This document shows, piece after piece, positions 17,245 to 26,692 of a DNA stretch of 64,000 nucleotides (positions are counted from its first letter, which is position 1; every line of letters begins with the position of its first letter). The notes below the pieces were generated by a model. The model made no database searches and was not told where the DNA came from. It saw only the letters and a program-made list of their open reading frames with translations. The position numbers and the translations under genes were made by a program. Source of the DNA: Buttiauxella gaviniae (GTDB lineage Bacteria; Pseudomonadota; Gammaproteobacteria; Enterobacterales; Enterobacteriaceae); assembly GCF_040786275.1 (NCBI RefSeq), contig NZ_JBFMVT010000002.1, positions 1,240,001 to 1,304,000 of the forward strand, read 5' to 3'.

Positions 17245-19178
17245 CAATAACGGCGTTGCCACTCAGCGTCTGTCAGCAATGGCGCAGATTTCCCCATGAA
17301 GTATTGGTAGTACGCATCATAAGCCAGCACGTTTTTCACATATCCACGCGTTTCAGAGAACGGAATACTCTCGACAAACGCCACCGCGTCAATGCGCCCC
17401 GCGCTGTTGCCAAGCCAGGTCCTGACTCGTCCAGGCCCTGCGTTATACGCGGCAGAGGAGAAAATCCGGTTGTTCTCAAATTGCTGATAAACGGACTGCA
17501 AATACGTGGTACCAATATTAATGTTGGTTTCCGGGTCGAGTAGCTGGCTTGGGTTGCTGTAGCCTGGAATATTGAACACTTTTACCGTATGCGCGGCGGT
17601 CGTTGGCATCACCTGCATCAGCCCGCTCGCACCCACTGGCGATCTCACTTTCGGGTTCCAGGCACTTTCCTGACGGGCAATCGCCATCGCGTAACTTTGT
17701 GAGATATCTTTTCCGCTCACGTAGCGGGAGAAAATATCTTTATAAGCCAACGGGAAGCGCTCTTCGAGATGATCCCAAAGTTTACCGGCGATCGTTGCCT
17801 GCACGCTCAGATCCCACCAGCTTTGATCAAACGCGTAGCGGGCTAATCCTTCCTGCTCGGGTTTGCTGCGGCTGGTGATTAAATTCGCCCATTCGCTTCG
17901 CGCAGTGTTATCCATATTCCAGTACATCAGTTCGCGCACCCGTGCCATTTCTGGCCCCTGAACCAACGCGGGATTCACCGCTACCGCTTTGTCGACGCGC
18001 AGCGGATACTCTTCCCCTAAGCGTTGAGCTGCCACCATCGGATAAAACCCGCGCTGTTGCATTAACGAATGGAGGATCTCTTTTGCTTCCTCATCGCGTC
18101 CGCGCTCCAGCAGCAGATCCGCCTGCCAGTAACGCCATTCGTCTTTTTCTTTGGCTTCCATCGGCAAACGCGCAAGCCAGGTATTCAGGCCGTCACGATC
18201 GCCGCTGCCTAATGCCATACGTACCCGGCGTTCAACTAAGGTGGTGGAATTTGAGCGCATGATAACGTCATCCCGCCACGCGGCCTGGTCGGCAGTCACA
18301 TCGTTGCCCATCAAGCCCCAGGCAACGGTGTCTCTGAGTTCCTGAGCCTGAGCGTCATTAAGCTGTTGCGCTTGCACCAGAGACGGGATCATCAGCCGGG
18401 CATTTTCCACGTCTTGCCGAGCAACGCGAGTGAAGGCAACGGCTGCAACCTGGCGCGTAAAGTCCGTTGCCCCAACGCTTCGGGCGAATGTCAGAACGGT
18501 ATTCGGATCGTTTTGCAGGCTAATGAGCGCGCTGGAAATAGTCTGGTAATCCGCAGGCATTTGGCTGGCAAGATTGTTTACCAGCGAGGCATTGCCCTCT
18601 TTCATCGCGAGCCTAATCCGCTCCAGATAGGCCAGGGGGTCTTGTGTTCCGGACGCGCGCCATGCGGAAAACAGGCGATCGCAGCTCGACGGCAGATTTT
18701 TACCGGTTAGCCACAACTCTTTAGCGCCTGCCCAGGCGGCATCTGCCTGGCCGGTATTCCACTTCGCGTAGTAATAATTACACTTAGATTCGGTGGTGCC
18801 CGGCTGGTCTGGGCTAAACGCCAGTAGGCCACGCCAGTCCTCACGGCGCGCCAGTTCATTCACAAAGCGTGATTTCAGCGAACGGGCTGGCGGAAGCGTG
18901 GGGTTCGCCACAATAAACTGATTTACGACGAGCGTAGGCTCATTCATTAAATCGTCAGTTATCTGGCGATATTCGAGATAGGGATAGAGCGGATAATCCT
19001 GCAACGTGGGCAGCATTTGTTGCACCACATCCATTTGCTTGTTATCCCACGCTTGCTTGATTTGTGCGTATCGGTTGCGTTGTTCATCAAGCGAATCCGC
19101 TCGAGCCACGCCGGCGATGGTGGCCAGGCAAACGCCTGCAGCCAATATCCGCCATACAACTTGTCTGGCATTCCCCAC
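17244..19178 (-). CDS. slt: Soluble lytic murein transglycosylase Slt70
   Basis: Periplasmic exo-lytic transglycosylase that cleaves MurNAc-GlcNAc bonds to give 1,6-anhydromuropeptides. 644 residues (E. coli 645). Signal peptide with cleavage after VARA (residue 27), a long helical doughnut of superhelical repeats (about 28-470), a linker, then the lysozyme-like domain starting near SYAMAIARQESAWNP, whose Glu is catalytic, with SPVGASGLMQVMP and AAYNAGPGRVRTWL motifs. The stop codon abuts a mini-ERIC. Confidence 0.97.
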   Translation of the reverse strand: MGNARQVVWRILAAGVCLATIAGVARADSLDEQRNRYAQIKQAWDNKQMDVVQQMLPTLQDYPLYPYLEYRQITDDLMNEPTLVVNQFIVANPTLPPARSLKSRFVNELARREDWRGLLAFSPDQPGTTESKCNYYYAKWNTGQADAAWAGAKELWLTGKNLPSSCDRLFSAWRASGTQDPLAYLERIRLAMKEGNASLVNNLASQMPADYQTISSALISLQNDPNTVLTFARSVGATDFTRQVAAVAFTRVARQDVENARLMIPSLVQAQQLNDAQAQELRDTVAWGLMGNDVTADQAAWRDDVIMRSNSTTLVERRVRMALGSGDRDGLNTWLARLPMEAKEKDEWRYWQADLLLERGRDEEAKEILHSLMQQRGFYPMVAAQRLGEEYPLRVDKAVAVNPALVQGPEMARVRELMYWNMDNTARSEWANLITSRSKPEQEGLARYAFDQSWWDLSVQATIAGKLWDHLEERFPLAYKDIFSRYVSGKDISQSYAMAIARQESAWNPKVRSPVGASGLMQVMPTTAAHTVKVFNIPGYSNPSQLLDPETNINIGTTYLQSVYQQFENNRIFSSAAYNAGPGRVRTWLGNSAGRIDAVAFVESIPFSETRGYVKNVLAYDAYYQYFMGKSAPLLTDAEWQRRY

Positions 19179-19408
19179 AAGTTCTCCTCATCTGTTTCAA
19201 GGCGGCATCATGCCACCACGTTACCTTCATGCTAACCAAGGGGGCGCTATTGCGCCACGCTCGAACGGTATAATTTACGAATTACGACACTAAGCACGTA
19301 CGGGCTAACACAACTGGCTCCCTGCTCTGGGCTTAGCTGGTGAAAACGGCTACACTTCGCCATTGATAAGCTCCCCCTTAAATCACGAAAAAGAGGCGAA
19401 GTCGCATT

Positions 19409-21076
19409 GTGGCTCAATTCGTTTATACCATGCATCGTGTCGGCAAAGTTGTTCCGCCGAAACGTCATATTCTGAAAAATATCTCGCTCAGTTTCTTCCC
19501 TGGCGCCAAGATTGGTGTACTGGGTCTGAACGGTGCCGGTAAATCCACGCTGCTGCGCATTATGGCCGGCATTGATACCGACATCGAAGGCGAAGCCCGC
19601 CCGCAACCGGGTATTAAAATTGGCTATTTACAGCAGGAACCACAGCTCAATCTGGAGCACACGGTTCGCGAATCTGTTGAAGAAGCGGTTTCTGAAGTCG
19701 TTAACGCCCTCAAAGGTCTGGATGAGGTGTATGCGAAGTACGCCGAACCCGATGCTGACTTCGATAAGCTCGCTGCACAGCAGGGCAAATTTGAAGAGAT
19801 CATTCAGGCGCATGATGGTCACAACCTGAATGTCCAACTGGAGCGCGCGGCCGATGCCCTGCGCCTGCCAGATTGGGACGCAAAAATTGCTAACTTGTCT
19901 GGTGGTGAGCGCCGCCGTGTAGCTCTGTGCCGCCTGCTGCTTGAAAAACCTGACATGCTGCTGCTCGACGAACCAACGAACCACCTGGATGCAGAATCCG
20001 TGGCATGGCTCGAGCGCTTCCTGCACGACTTCGAAGGTACCGTTGTGGCGATCACCCACGACCGTTACTTCCTTGATAATGTTGCGGGCTGGATTCTGGA
20101 ACTTGACCGCGGCGAAGGTATTCCGTGGGAAGGCAACTACTCCTCCTGGCTTGAGCAGAAAGACGCACGTCTGGCTCAGGAAGCCTCAACGGAAGCGGCT
20201 CGCCGTAAATCCATTGAGAAAGAGCTGGAGTGGGTTCGTCAGGGCGCGAAAGGCCGCCAGTCTAAAGGTAAGGCGCGTCTGGCTCGCTTTGAAGAACTGA
20301 ACAACACCGAATACCAGAAACGTAACGAAACTAACGAACTGTTTATTCCACCAGGTGCTCGCCTGGGCGATAAAGTCGTTGAGGTTACCAACCTGCGTAA
20401 ATCCTACGGCGACCGTCTGCTGATTGACGATTTGTCCTTCTCCGTGCCGAAAGGTGCGATTGTGGGGATCATCGGCCCGAACGGCGCAGGTAAATCTACT
20501 CTGTTCCGTATGATGTCCGGCCAGGAACAACCTGATAGCGGCACCATCGAACTGGGTGAAACCGTTAAACTGGCATCCGTCGATCAGTTCCGTGACGCAA
20601 TGGATGGCAGCAAAACCGTGTGGGAAGAAGTTTCCGGCGGGCAGGACATCATGCGTATCGGCAACACCGAAATGCCAAGCCGCGCTTATGTGGGCCGCTT
20701 TAACTTTAAAGGCGTTGACCAGGGTAAACGCGTTGGTGAACTGTCCGGTGGTGAGCGTGGCCGTCTGCATCTGGCGAAATTGCTGCAAGTTGGCGGCAAC
20801 GTACTGCTGCTTGATGAACCAACAAACGACCTGGATATCGAAACCCTGCGCGCGTTAGAAAACGCCCTGCTGGAATTCCCGGGCTGTGCGATGGTTATCT
20901 CGCACGACCGTTGGTTCCTGGACCGTATCGCGACTCACATTCTGGATTACCAGGATGAAGGCAAAGTTGAATTCTTTGAAGGCAACTTTACCGAATACGA
21001 AGAGTACAAGAAACGCACCCTGGGTGCGGATGCGCTTGAGCCTAAGCGTATTAAGTACAAACGTGTGACCAAGTAG
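19409..21076 (+). CDS. ettA: Energy-dependent translational throttle protein EttA (ABC-F)
   Basis: Soluble twin-ATPase of the ABC-F group that binds the ribosomal E site and gates the first elongation steps according to ATP/ADP. 555 residues as in E. coli. First ABC domain: Walker A GLNGAGKST (about 39-47), signature NLSGGERRR, Walker B MLLLDEPTNHLDAES; basic linker rich in Arg/Lys/Glu (about 245-310); second ABC domain: GPNGAGKST, ELSGGERGR, VLLLDEPTNDLDIET. Start is GTG at 19409 with GAGGCG upstream. Confidence 0.97.
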   Translation: MAQFVYTMHRVGKVVPPKRHILKNISLSFFPGAKIGVLGLNGAGKSTLLRIMAGIDTDIEGEARPQPGIKIGYLQQEPQLNLEHTVRESVEEAVSEVVNALKGLDEVYAKYAEPDADFDKLAAQQGKFEEIIQAHDGHNLNVQLERAADALRLPDWDAKIANLSGGERRRVALCRLLLEKPDMLLLDEPTNHLDAESVAWLERFLHDFEGTVVAITHDRYFLDNVAGWILELDRGEGIPWEGNYSSWLEQKDARLAQEASTEAARRKSIEKELEWVRQGAKGRQSKGKARLARFEELNNTEYQKRNETNELFIPPGARLGDKVVEVTNLRKSYGDRLLIDDLSFSVPKGAIVGIIGPNGAGKSTLFRMMSGQEQPDSGTIELGETVKLASVDQFRDAMDGSKTVWEEVSGGQDIMRIGNTEMPSRAYVGRFNFKGVDQGKRVGELSGGERGRLHLAKLLQVGGNVLLLDEPTNDLDIETLRALENALLEFPGCAMVISHDRWFLDRIATHILDYQDEGKVEFFEGNFTEYEEYKKRTLGADALEPKRIKYKRVTK

Positions 21077-21080
21077 TAAA

Positions 21081-21110
21081 AAGGGGCGCTCAAAGCGCCC
21101 CTTCTGTTTT
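21081..21110 (+). terminator. ettA terminator
   Basis: Hairpin AGGGGCGCT / AGCGCCCCT with 3-base loop right after the ettA stop, followed by TTCTGTTTT. Confidence 0.88.
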
Positions 21111-21132
21111 GGCTGGGTCCGTTGATAATCCG

Positions 21133-21190
21133 CTGGATGGCGCCCCCCTACACCATGTAGGCCGGGAAAGCGCTGGCACCACCCAACAAA
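21133..21190. repeat. REP-like palindromic element
   Basis: Contains GTAGGCCGGGAAAGCGCTGG and GCACCACCC, a diverged REP (repetitive extragenic palindrome) unit, with a partner segment CCGCTGGATGGCGCC to its left. It lies between the convergent ettA and nadR 3' ends, the usual location of such units. Confidence 0.6.
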
Positions 21191-21200
21191 TCAGCAGAGA

Positions 21201-22433
21201 CTATGCCTGCCCGCCAATCATGTTTTTCACCAGCTCCACACAGCGTAAAAAACGCGAATCGTAGTCAGACTCTTCCACATGAACGTAGCTGATATTGTTT
21301 TCTTCTAGCATTTCGACCAAAAGATTCTGGAAGGACTTTCGGTCCGTATCACTGCCCAGGCTGCGCAATCCATCGGCCACCCACGGCGTGTTGTTCTCAA
21401 GCAAAATCACTAGATCGAAACGGTATTCGTCGATCAGCGCCTGCACAAACGGGTGTTCACGCCCTTCGTACTTTTTGCAAAACGCCTGCGTGGTGACAAA
21501 GTCGGTGTCAATAAACGCCACTTTATTGGCATATTTCACTGCAAAATCAACATACTGTGCATGGCCGATGGCGATTTTGTCATAGTCAGAATATTGCAGC
21601 GCCATTTCGTCACCGCCAAGGTGAGAAAAGACATAGTCCCGTCCATACTCCCAGGCACTGGTGGTGTTGAAAATGTTGGCGAGCTTATTCACCATCCATG
21701 ATTTACCGCTCGATTCACCGCCAAGAATGGCCACAGTTCTGACAAAAAACGGTTTAACTTCTGTCGGAATATATTCCCAGTAACGGAACGGGTTTTCACG
21801 AATCTGCCCGCCGCTGATATTCATAAACGTACGTTTCGGATCGATAAGCACCGTTTCGATGCCGAGCTGCTCGATAAACCGCGGGGCATCGCCCTCTTCC
21901 GAGGTGTAAATACGGTCGGCATTAATCCCTTTGCTTTCCATAAAGGCTTTGATACCGCGGCTCCAGACATCCCAACCGTGCGGATACGGCTCCATGCCTT
22001 CTTCATTAAACGAATGAATACGAATGTTTTTCTGGTATTTAAAGGTTTGAAGCAGCCAGCGCAGGCGGTCACCGGTGGTGGGCTGTTGAGACATAGCGCT
22101 GTCTTCAAACAGCAGGCGGTCGCGCGTTTCGTCATAGCCCATGATGATATGCAGTTCATCAACCTGGCTTGCGGCGCGCTGGATTAAATAGATATGCCCG
22201 GTATGCAGCGGGTAGAACTTACCGAAAACCACGCCGACGGTTTTCTCGCGTCGTGGAAATTCCAGCCCCAGGAAACGGTGTAATGCTTCAAGTTTTTGGG
22301 CACTTGGGCTTTTGATTTTGGCATTTAGTAACTGGCTTAAATAGCCTTTGGTCATGCCGCAGGCTTCTGCAACTTGCTGCAGAGTCACGCTCTGCTGACG
22401 AATAGCGGTCTTCAGATATTCGAAAGACGACAT
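21201..22433 (-). CDS. nadR: NAD regulator / NMN adenylyltransferase / ribosylnicotinamide kinase NadR
   Basis: Trifunctional protein, 410 residues (E. coli 410). Order: XRE-type helix-turn-helix (about 14-45, VTLQQVAEACGMTKGYLSQLL), nucleotidyltransferase domain with GKFYPLHTGHIYLIQRA (about 71-87), and a C-terminal kinase with Walker A GGESSGKSWMV (about 237). Represses nadA, nadB and pncB when NAD is abundant and salvages nicotinamide riboside. Lies downstream of radA on the same strand as part of the serB-radA-nadR group. Confidence 0.97.
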   Translation of the reverse strand: MSSFEYLKTAIRQQSVTLQQVAEACGMTKGYLSQLLNAKIKSPSAQKLEALHRFLGLEFPRREKTVGVVFGKFYPLHTGHIYLIQRAASQVDELHIIMGYDETRDRLLFEDSAMSQQPTTGDRLRWLLQTFKYQKNIRIHSFNEEGMEPYPHGWDVWSRGIKAFMESKGINADRIYTSEEGDAPRFIEQLGIETVLIDPKRTFMNISGGQIRENPFRYWEYIPTEVKPFFVRTVAILGGESSGKSWMVNKLANIFNTTSAWEYGRDYVFSHLGGDEMALQYSDYDKIAIGHAQYVDFAVKYANKVAFIDTDFVTTQAFCKKYEGREHPFVQALIDEYRFDLVILLENNTPWVADGLRSLGSDTDRKSFQNLLVEMLEENNISYVHVEESDYDSRFLRCVELVKNMIGGQA

Positions 22434-22465
22434 GCTGCCTCCTGCAAAAATGGGCGAATAATCAA

Positions 22466-23848
22466 TTATAAGTCGTCAAAAACTGAGAGTGCATCAGCGA
22501 GTTTTTTCACACCGAAAACCTGCATCCCTTCCGGTAGTTTTTTTGGTACGTTGGCCTGCGGAACAATCGCGCGTTTAAAGCCGTGTTTTGCCGCTTCGGA
22601 AATACGTTCCTGGCCGCTTGGCACCGGGCGAATTTCCCCCGCTAAACCCACTTCGCCAAACACCACGAGATCTTGAGGCAGCGCTCTGTTTCTAAGACTG
22701 GAAACCATCGCTAAGAGCAGCGCCAGGTCAGCACTGGTTTCGGTAACTTTCACCCCGCCAACCACGTTCACAAACACGTCCTGGTCCGCCATTTGCAAAC
22801 CACCGTGGCGGTGGAGCACGGCCAGCAAAATCGCCAGACGGTTTTGCTCAAGGCCAACAGCGACACGGCGCGGGTTGGACATCATGGATTGATCCACCAG
22901 CGCCTGAATCTCTACCAGCAGCGGGCGCGTCCCTTCCCATACCACCATCACCGAGCTGCCCGGCGTGATTTCATCACCACGGCTGAGGAAGATGGCGGAA
23001 GGGTTACTCACTTCGCGCAGCCCCTGCTCCGTCATGGCAAATACGCCCAGCTCATTCACCGCCCCAAAACGGTTTTTATGACTGCGCAAAGTACGGAAGC
23101 GGGAATCAGCATCGCCGTCGAGCATTACCGAGCAGTCGATGCAGTGTTCAAGCACTTTTGGCCCTGCAAGCGAGCCATCTTTGGTGACGTGACCCACCAT
23201 GATAATCGCCACGCCACGGGTTTTAGCAAAGCGCGTCAGATAAGCCGCAGACTCACGCACCTGCGCCACGCTGCCCGGCGACGATTGCACGTCAGCCATG
23301 TGCATGACCTGAATGGAGTCGATAACCATCAGCTTCGGGGCTTCTTCTTCGGCGATCATGCAGATTTGTTCGATGCCGGTTTCTGAAAGCATGTTCAGGT
23401 TGTTGGTGGGTAAACCCAGACGATGCGCACGCATCGCGACTTGTTGTAACGACTCTTCGCCCGTCACATACAGCGTTTTCATCTGTTCGCTGAGTTTGCA
23501 CAGCGTTTGCAGTAGCAGCGTGGATTTACCGGCACCGGGGTTACCGCCAATCAGAATCGCGCTGCCAGGTACGACACCGCCGCCCAAGACGCGATCAAAC
23601 TCTTTGAAGCCGGTGGAAAAACGTGGCAGTTCTTCGAGGCTAATATCAGAAAGTTTTTGTACTTTGCTGACGCCTGCGCTGCCAGCATAGCCGGACAAAC
23701 GCTCGTTACGCGCAACGGTCGGAGAGGCGGCAATGCGCACCTCCGTGATAGTGTTCCATGCGTGACAGGCGCTGCACTGCCCCTGCCAGCGAGGATAATC
23801 TGCCCCACATTCATTACAGACAAATGCGCGTTTCGGAGCTTTCGCCAT
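22466..23848 (-). CDS. radA: DNA repair protein RadA
   Basis: RecA-like helicase that promotes branch migration in recombination. 460 residues as in E. coli. N-terminal zinc finger CNECGADYPRWQGQCSAC (about 11-28), ATPase core with Walker A GGNPGAGKSTLLLQ (about 94-107), the family motif KNRFGAVNELGVF (about 258-270) and a Lon-protease-like C-terminal domain. Its ATG overlaps the serB stop (TAATG), so the two are translationally coupled. Confidence 0.97.
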   Translation of the reverse strand: MAKAPKRAFVCNECGADYPRWQGQCSACHAWNTITEVRIAASPTVARNERLSGYAGSAGVSKVQKLSDISLEELPRFSTGFKEFDRVLGGGVVPGSAILIGGNPGAGKSTLLLQTLCKLSEQMKTLYVTGEESLQQVAMRAHRLGLPTNNLNMLSETGIEQICMIAEEEAPKLMVIDSIQVMHMADVQSSPGSVAQVRESAAYLTRFAKTRGVAIIMVGHVTKDGSLAGPKVLEHCIDCSVMLDGDADSRFRTLRSHKNRFGAVNELGVFAMTEQGLREVSNPSAIFLSRGDEITPGSSVMVVWEGTRPLLVEIQALVDQSMMSNPRRVAVGLEQNRLAILLAVLHRHGGLQMADQDVFVNVVGGVKVTETSADLALLLAMVSSLRNRALPQDLVVFGEVGLAGEIRPVPSGQERISEAAKHGFKRAIVPQANVPKKLPEGMQVFGVKKLADALSVFDDL

Positions 23849-24825
23849 TAACGTTCTTCCTGAATAAGACTGCCGGAAAGAATACAGAATACACCCATCA
23901 AGTCGGCGTGACGGATGGTGATTTCTGTTTTCTCATTTACTTTTGGTTTTGCGTGGAAGGCAATGCCCAAACCGGCAGACTGAATCATCGGTAAATCATT
24001 TGCACCGTCGCCAATAGCGACAGTTTGCGCGACGGGGATTTCATATTTATCCGCCAGGCGCTTGAGCGTTTCGGCTTTAAACTGCGCATCGACGATTTGA
24101 CCAATCACTTCGCCCGTCAGCTTGCCGTCGCAAATTTCCAGCTCGTTTGCCACTACCGCATGCAGATGCAGTTTTTCGCGCAGGTATTCTGCGAAGAAGG
24201 TGAATCCGCCGGACGCAATCGCCACTTTCCAACCCAATGATTCAAGCTTGAGAACCAGCGACGTCAGGCCTGGCATCAACGGCAGTTCATCACGAACCTG
24301 ACGCAAAATAGAGGCGTTCGCCCCTTTAAGCGTGCCGACGCGTTGCCTCAGGCTGGCGGTGAAGTCCAGCTCACCGCGCATGGCGCGTTCGGTGACTTCA
24401 GCCACCATTTCGCCGGTTCCTGCCAGTTTGGCAATTTCATCGATGCATTCGATTTGGATGGCGGTGGAGTCCATGTCCATCACCAGCAGGCCTGGCGTAC
24501 GTAAATGGGGAATTTTGCCAAGCGGAGCAACGTCCAGCCCAGCTTCATGAGCCAGTTTGGTCGCGCGCGGCGTTAAAGAGCCCGCCAGGCGAATTACCTG
24601 ATAATCTTCAACACACCATGCGGTAACAATAACCATCGCCGCACCGAGCTTACGTTGATAGCGATTCAGGCACTCTTTATCCAGATTCCGACCATACAGA
24701 AGCCAGCCGCTGCGGCCAGCACGGTAATCGAGTGGCATAACTTCATCGCCACTTAACGATAGCGGCAACCCAGGCCAGAGGGAGACATCGGTGGGCAGGT
24801 CGCACCAGGTCAGACTATTTGGCAT
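23848..24825 (-). CDS. serB: Phosphoserine phosphatase
   Basis: HAD-family enzyme for the last step of serine biosynthesis, about 325 residues (E. coli 322). The catalytic motif DMDSTAIQ is visible in VMDMDSTAIQIECIDE, with motif II in VAIASGGFTFF and motif IV AIGDGANDLPM; an N-terminal ACT-like region precedes. The start at 24825 (MPNSLTWCDLP) matches E. coli and has GGAG upstream. The same frame runs on upstream to 24942 only because it crosses a mini-ERIC; that extension is rejected. Confidence 0.97.
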   Translation of the reverse strand: MPNSLTWCDLPTDVSLWPGLPLSLSGDEVMPLDYRAGRSGWLLYGRNLDKECLNRYQRKLGAAMVIVTAWCVEDYQVIRLAGSLTPRATKLAHEAGLDVAPLGKIPHLRTPGLLVMDMDSTAIQIECIDEIAKLAGTGEMVAEVTERAMRGELDFTASLRQRVGTLKGANASILRQVRDELPLMPGLTSLVLKLESLGWKVAIASGGFTFFAEYLREKLHLHAVVANELEICDGKLTGEVIGQIVDAQFKAETLKRLADKYEIPVAQTVAIGDGANDLPMIQSAGLGIAFHAKPKVNEKTEITIRHADLMGVFCILSGSLIQEER

Positions 24826-24857
24826 TACAGCTCCAGAATAAAGATAAAGGCCAGAGT

Positions 24858-24930
24858 ATACCGATTCGCATTCGAGTTGCAGGTAGGCGGCCAGGACGCT
24901 CACCCCTGCAGCTTGAAGGATGAGGGGTAT
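24858..24930. repeat. Miniature ERIC (73 bp, internal deletion)
   Basis: Ends ATACC and GGGGTAT; contains TTCGAGTTGCAGGTAGGCGG, CCAGGACGCTCACC and GCAGCTTGAAGGATGAGGG. The ends match ERIC closely while the central part is missing. It lies between the divergent serB and ytjB genes, so it may overlap their promoters. Confidence 0.8.
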
Positions 24931-25005
24931 AAAACAACGCATGAGGCTACCTTGTCTGTGCGGCTTCTGGCAACATTAAAGTAATCAATTTTCCTAAGGT
25001 GCATT

Positions 25006-25656
25006 ATGGCTCGGGCAAAAATGAAATTCAGGCTGCATCGTGCAGTAATTGTGCTTATCTGCCTCGCACTTTTAGTCGCGTTAATGCAGGGCGCATCGTG
25101 GTTTAGCCAGGGGCATCAACAAGCCCGTAATGTCCAGCTTGAAGAGCTGGCAAGAACGCTGGCACGCCAGGTGAGTTTTAACCTGCTACCAATGATGAAA
25201 TCTGAAAATCCGGATGAGAAAAAGATCTCCGTCGTGCTGGCTTTATTAACTAAAGACAGCCGCATTTTGGATGCAGGCGTGTATGACGATAGCGGCGGCC
25301 AAATCGCCCGAGCCGGTGAAGGGATTGGTGTGCGCGACAGGCTTGCGCTGGATGGTAAAAAAGCAGGAAGCTATTTTAATCAGCAAATCGTGCAACCCAT
25401 TGAAGATAAAGACGGGCCGGTGGGGTATTTGCGTATTACTCTCGATACCCACACGCTCGCCACCGAAGCCAAACAGGTGGATAACACGACCAACATTCTG
25501 CGCCTGATGATGTTACTGGCGCTGGCAATCGGCATGGTACTGACGCGTACGCTTTTACAGGGCAAACGCACCCGCTGGCAGCAGTCTCCTTTCCTTCTTA
25601 CTGCGAATGCCGAAGTGAAGGAAGATGAAGACGATCAGAGCGCCACTAAACCTTAA
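25006..25656 (+). CDS. ytjB: Membrane protein YtjB (Smp)
   Basis: SMP-family inner-membrane protein of 216 residues (E. coli 214). Basic N-terminus, one membrane segment (about 13-32), a periplasmic domain with PAS-like character (about 33-165), a second membrane segment (about 165-185) and a cytoplasmic acidic tail with EDEDDQ. Function is not established; the layout resembles the sensor half of a signalling protein, but no output domain follows. It is divergent from serB and 19 bp upstream of lplA on the same strand, as in E. coli. Confidence 0.93.
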   Translation: MARAKMKFRLHRAVIVLICLALLVALMQGASWFSQGHQQARNVQLEELARTLARQVSFNLLPMMKSENPDEKKISVVLALLTKDSRILDAGVYDDSGGQIARAGEGIGVRDRLALDGKKAGSYFNQQIVQPIEDKDGPVGYLRITLDTHTLATEAKQVDNTTNILRLMMLLALAIGMVLTRTLLQGKRTRWQQSPFLLTANAEVKEDEDDQSATKP

Positions 25657-25675
25657 ATAAGAAAGGATTTCTGCT

Positions 25676-26692
25676 ATGACAACGCTACGCCTGCTTATTT
25701 CTGATTCATATGATCCGTGGTTCAACCTGGCGGTGGAAGAGTGTATTTTCCGCCAGATGCCCGCCACGCAGCGCGTGCTCTTTCTGTGGCGCAATGCGGA
25801 TACGGTGGTTATTGGCCGCGCGCAAAACCCGTGGAAAGAGTGCAATACCCGGCGCATGGAAGAAGACAACGTGCGGCTGGCAAGGCGCAGCAGCGGTGGC
25901 GGCGCGGTGTTCCACGATCTGGGCAATACCTGCTTTACGTTTATGGCGGGCAAACCGGAATACGATAAAAGTGTCTCTACCGCCATCGTGGTGAATGCGC
26001 TTAATTCCCTCGGAATTAGTGCGAACGCTTCGGGACGCAACGATCTGGAAGTCGCAACGCCCGATGGGGCGCGCAAAGTTTCAGGTTCGGCTTACAAAGA
26101 GACAATGGATCGCGGTTTCCATCACGGCACACTGTTACTGAATGCCGATTTAAGCCGCCTGGCAAATTACCTCAATCCTGATGAGAAAAAACTTCAGGCG
26201 AAAGGTATTACTTCGGTGCGCGGGCGCGTGGCAAACCTCAGCGATCTCCTGCCTGGCCTGACACATGAGCAAATTTGCGATGTGGTGCGCGAATCATTCT
26301 TTGCTTACTACGGCGAGCGCGTAGAAGCGGAGCACATCTCCCCGGATGCATTGCCAGATTTACCCGGCTTCGCTGAAACTTTCGCGCGGCAAAGCAGTTG
26401 GGAGTGGAACTTCGGCCAGGCTCCTGCCTTTAGCCATTTGTTGGATCAGCGTTTTACCTGGGGCGGCGTAGAGCTGCATTTCGACGTTGAGAAAGGGCAT
26501 ATCACCCGCACGCAGATATTTACCGACAGCCTGAATCCCGCCCCGCTTGAAGCGCTGGCGGCTCGTTTGCAAGGCTGTTTGTATCGCAGCGATATGTTGC
26601 AACAGCAGTGCGAAACGCTGATTGCTGATTTCCCGGAACAGGAAATGGAACTGCGTGAGTTGAGTGCCTGGATTGCACAGACGGTGCGTTAA
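25676..26692 (+). CDS. lplA: Lipoate-protein ligase A
   Basis: Salvage enzyme that activates free lipoate with ATP and attaches it to lipoyl domains of 2-oxoacid dehydrogenases and GcvH. 338 residues (E. coli 338). Conserved [15 protein letters not shown] loop (about 69-83) and the domain lysine in [11 protein letters not shown] (about 133-138). AAGGA precedes the ATG. Probably co-transcribed with ytjB. Its stop overlaps the convergent yjjJ stop by 4 bp. Confidence 0.97.
   Translation: MTTLRLLISDSYDPWFNLAVEECIFRQMPATQRVLFLWRNADTVVIGRAQNPWKECNTRRMEEDNVRLARRSSGGGAVFHDLGNTCFTFMAGKPEYDKSVSTAIVVNALNSLGISANASGRNDLEVATPDGARKVSGSAYKETMDRGFHHGTLLLNADLSRLANYLNPDEKKLQAKGITSVRGRVANLSDLLPGLTHEQICDVVRESFFAYYGERVEAEHISPDALPDLPGFAETFARQSSWEWNFGQAPAFSHLLDQRFTWGGVELHFDVEKGHITRTQIFTDSLNPAPLEALAARLQGCLYRSDMLQQQCETLIADFPEQEMELRELSAWIAQTVR

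Noticed and set aside
24826-24942. 39-residue N-terminal extension of serB
   Set aside because: It is a translation of a mini-ERIC and the true start at 24825 has GGAG and matches known SerB proteins.
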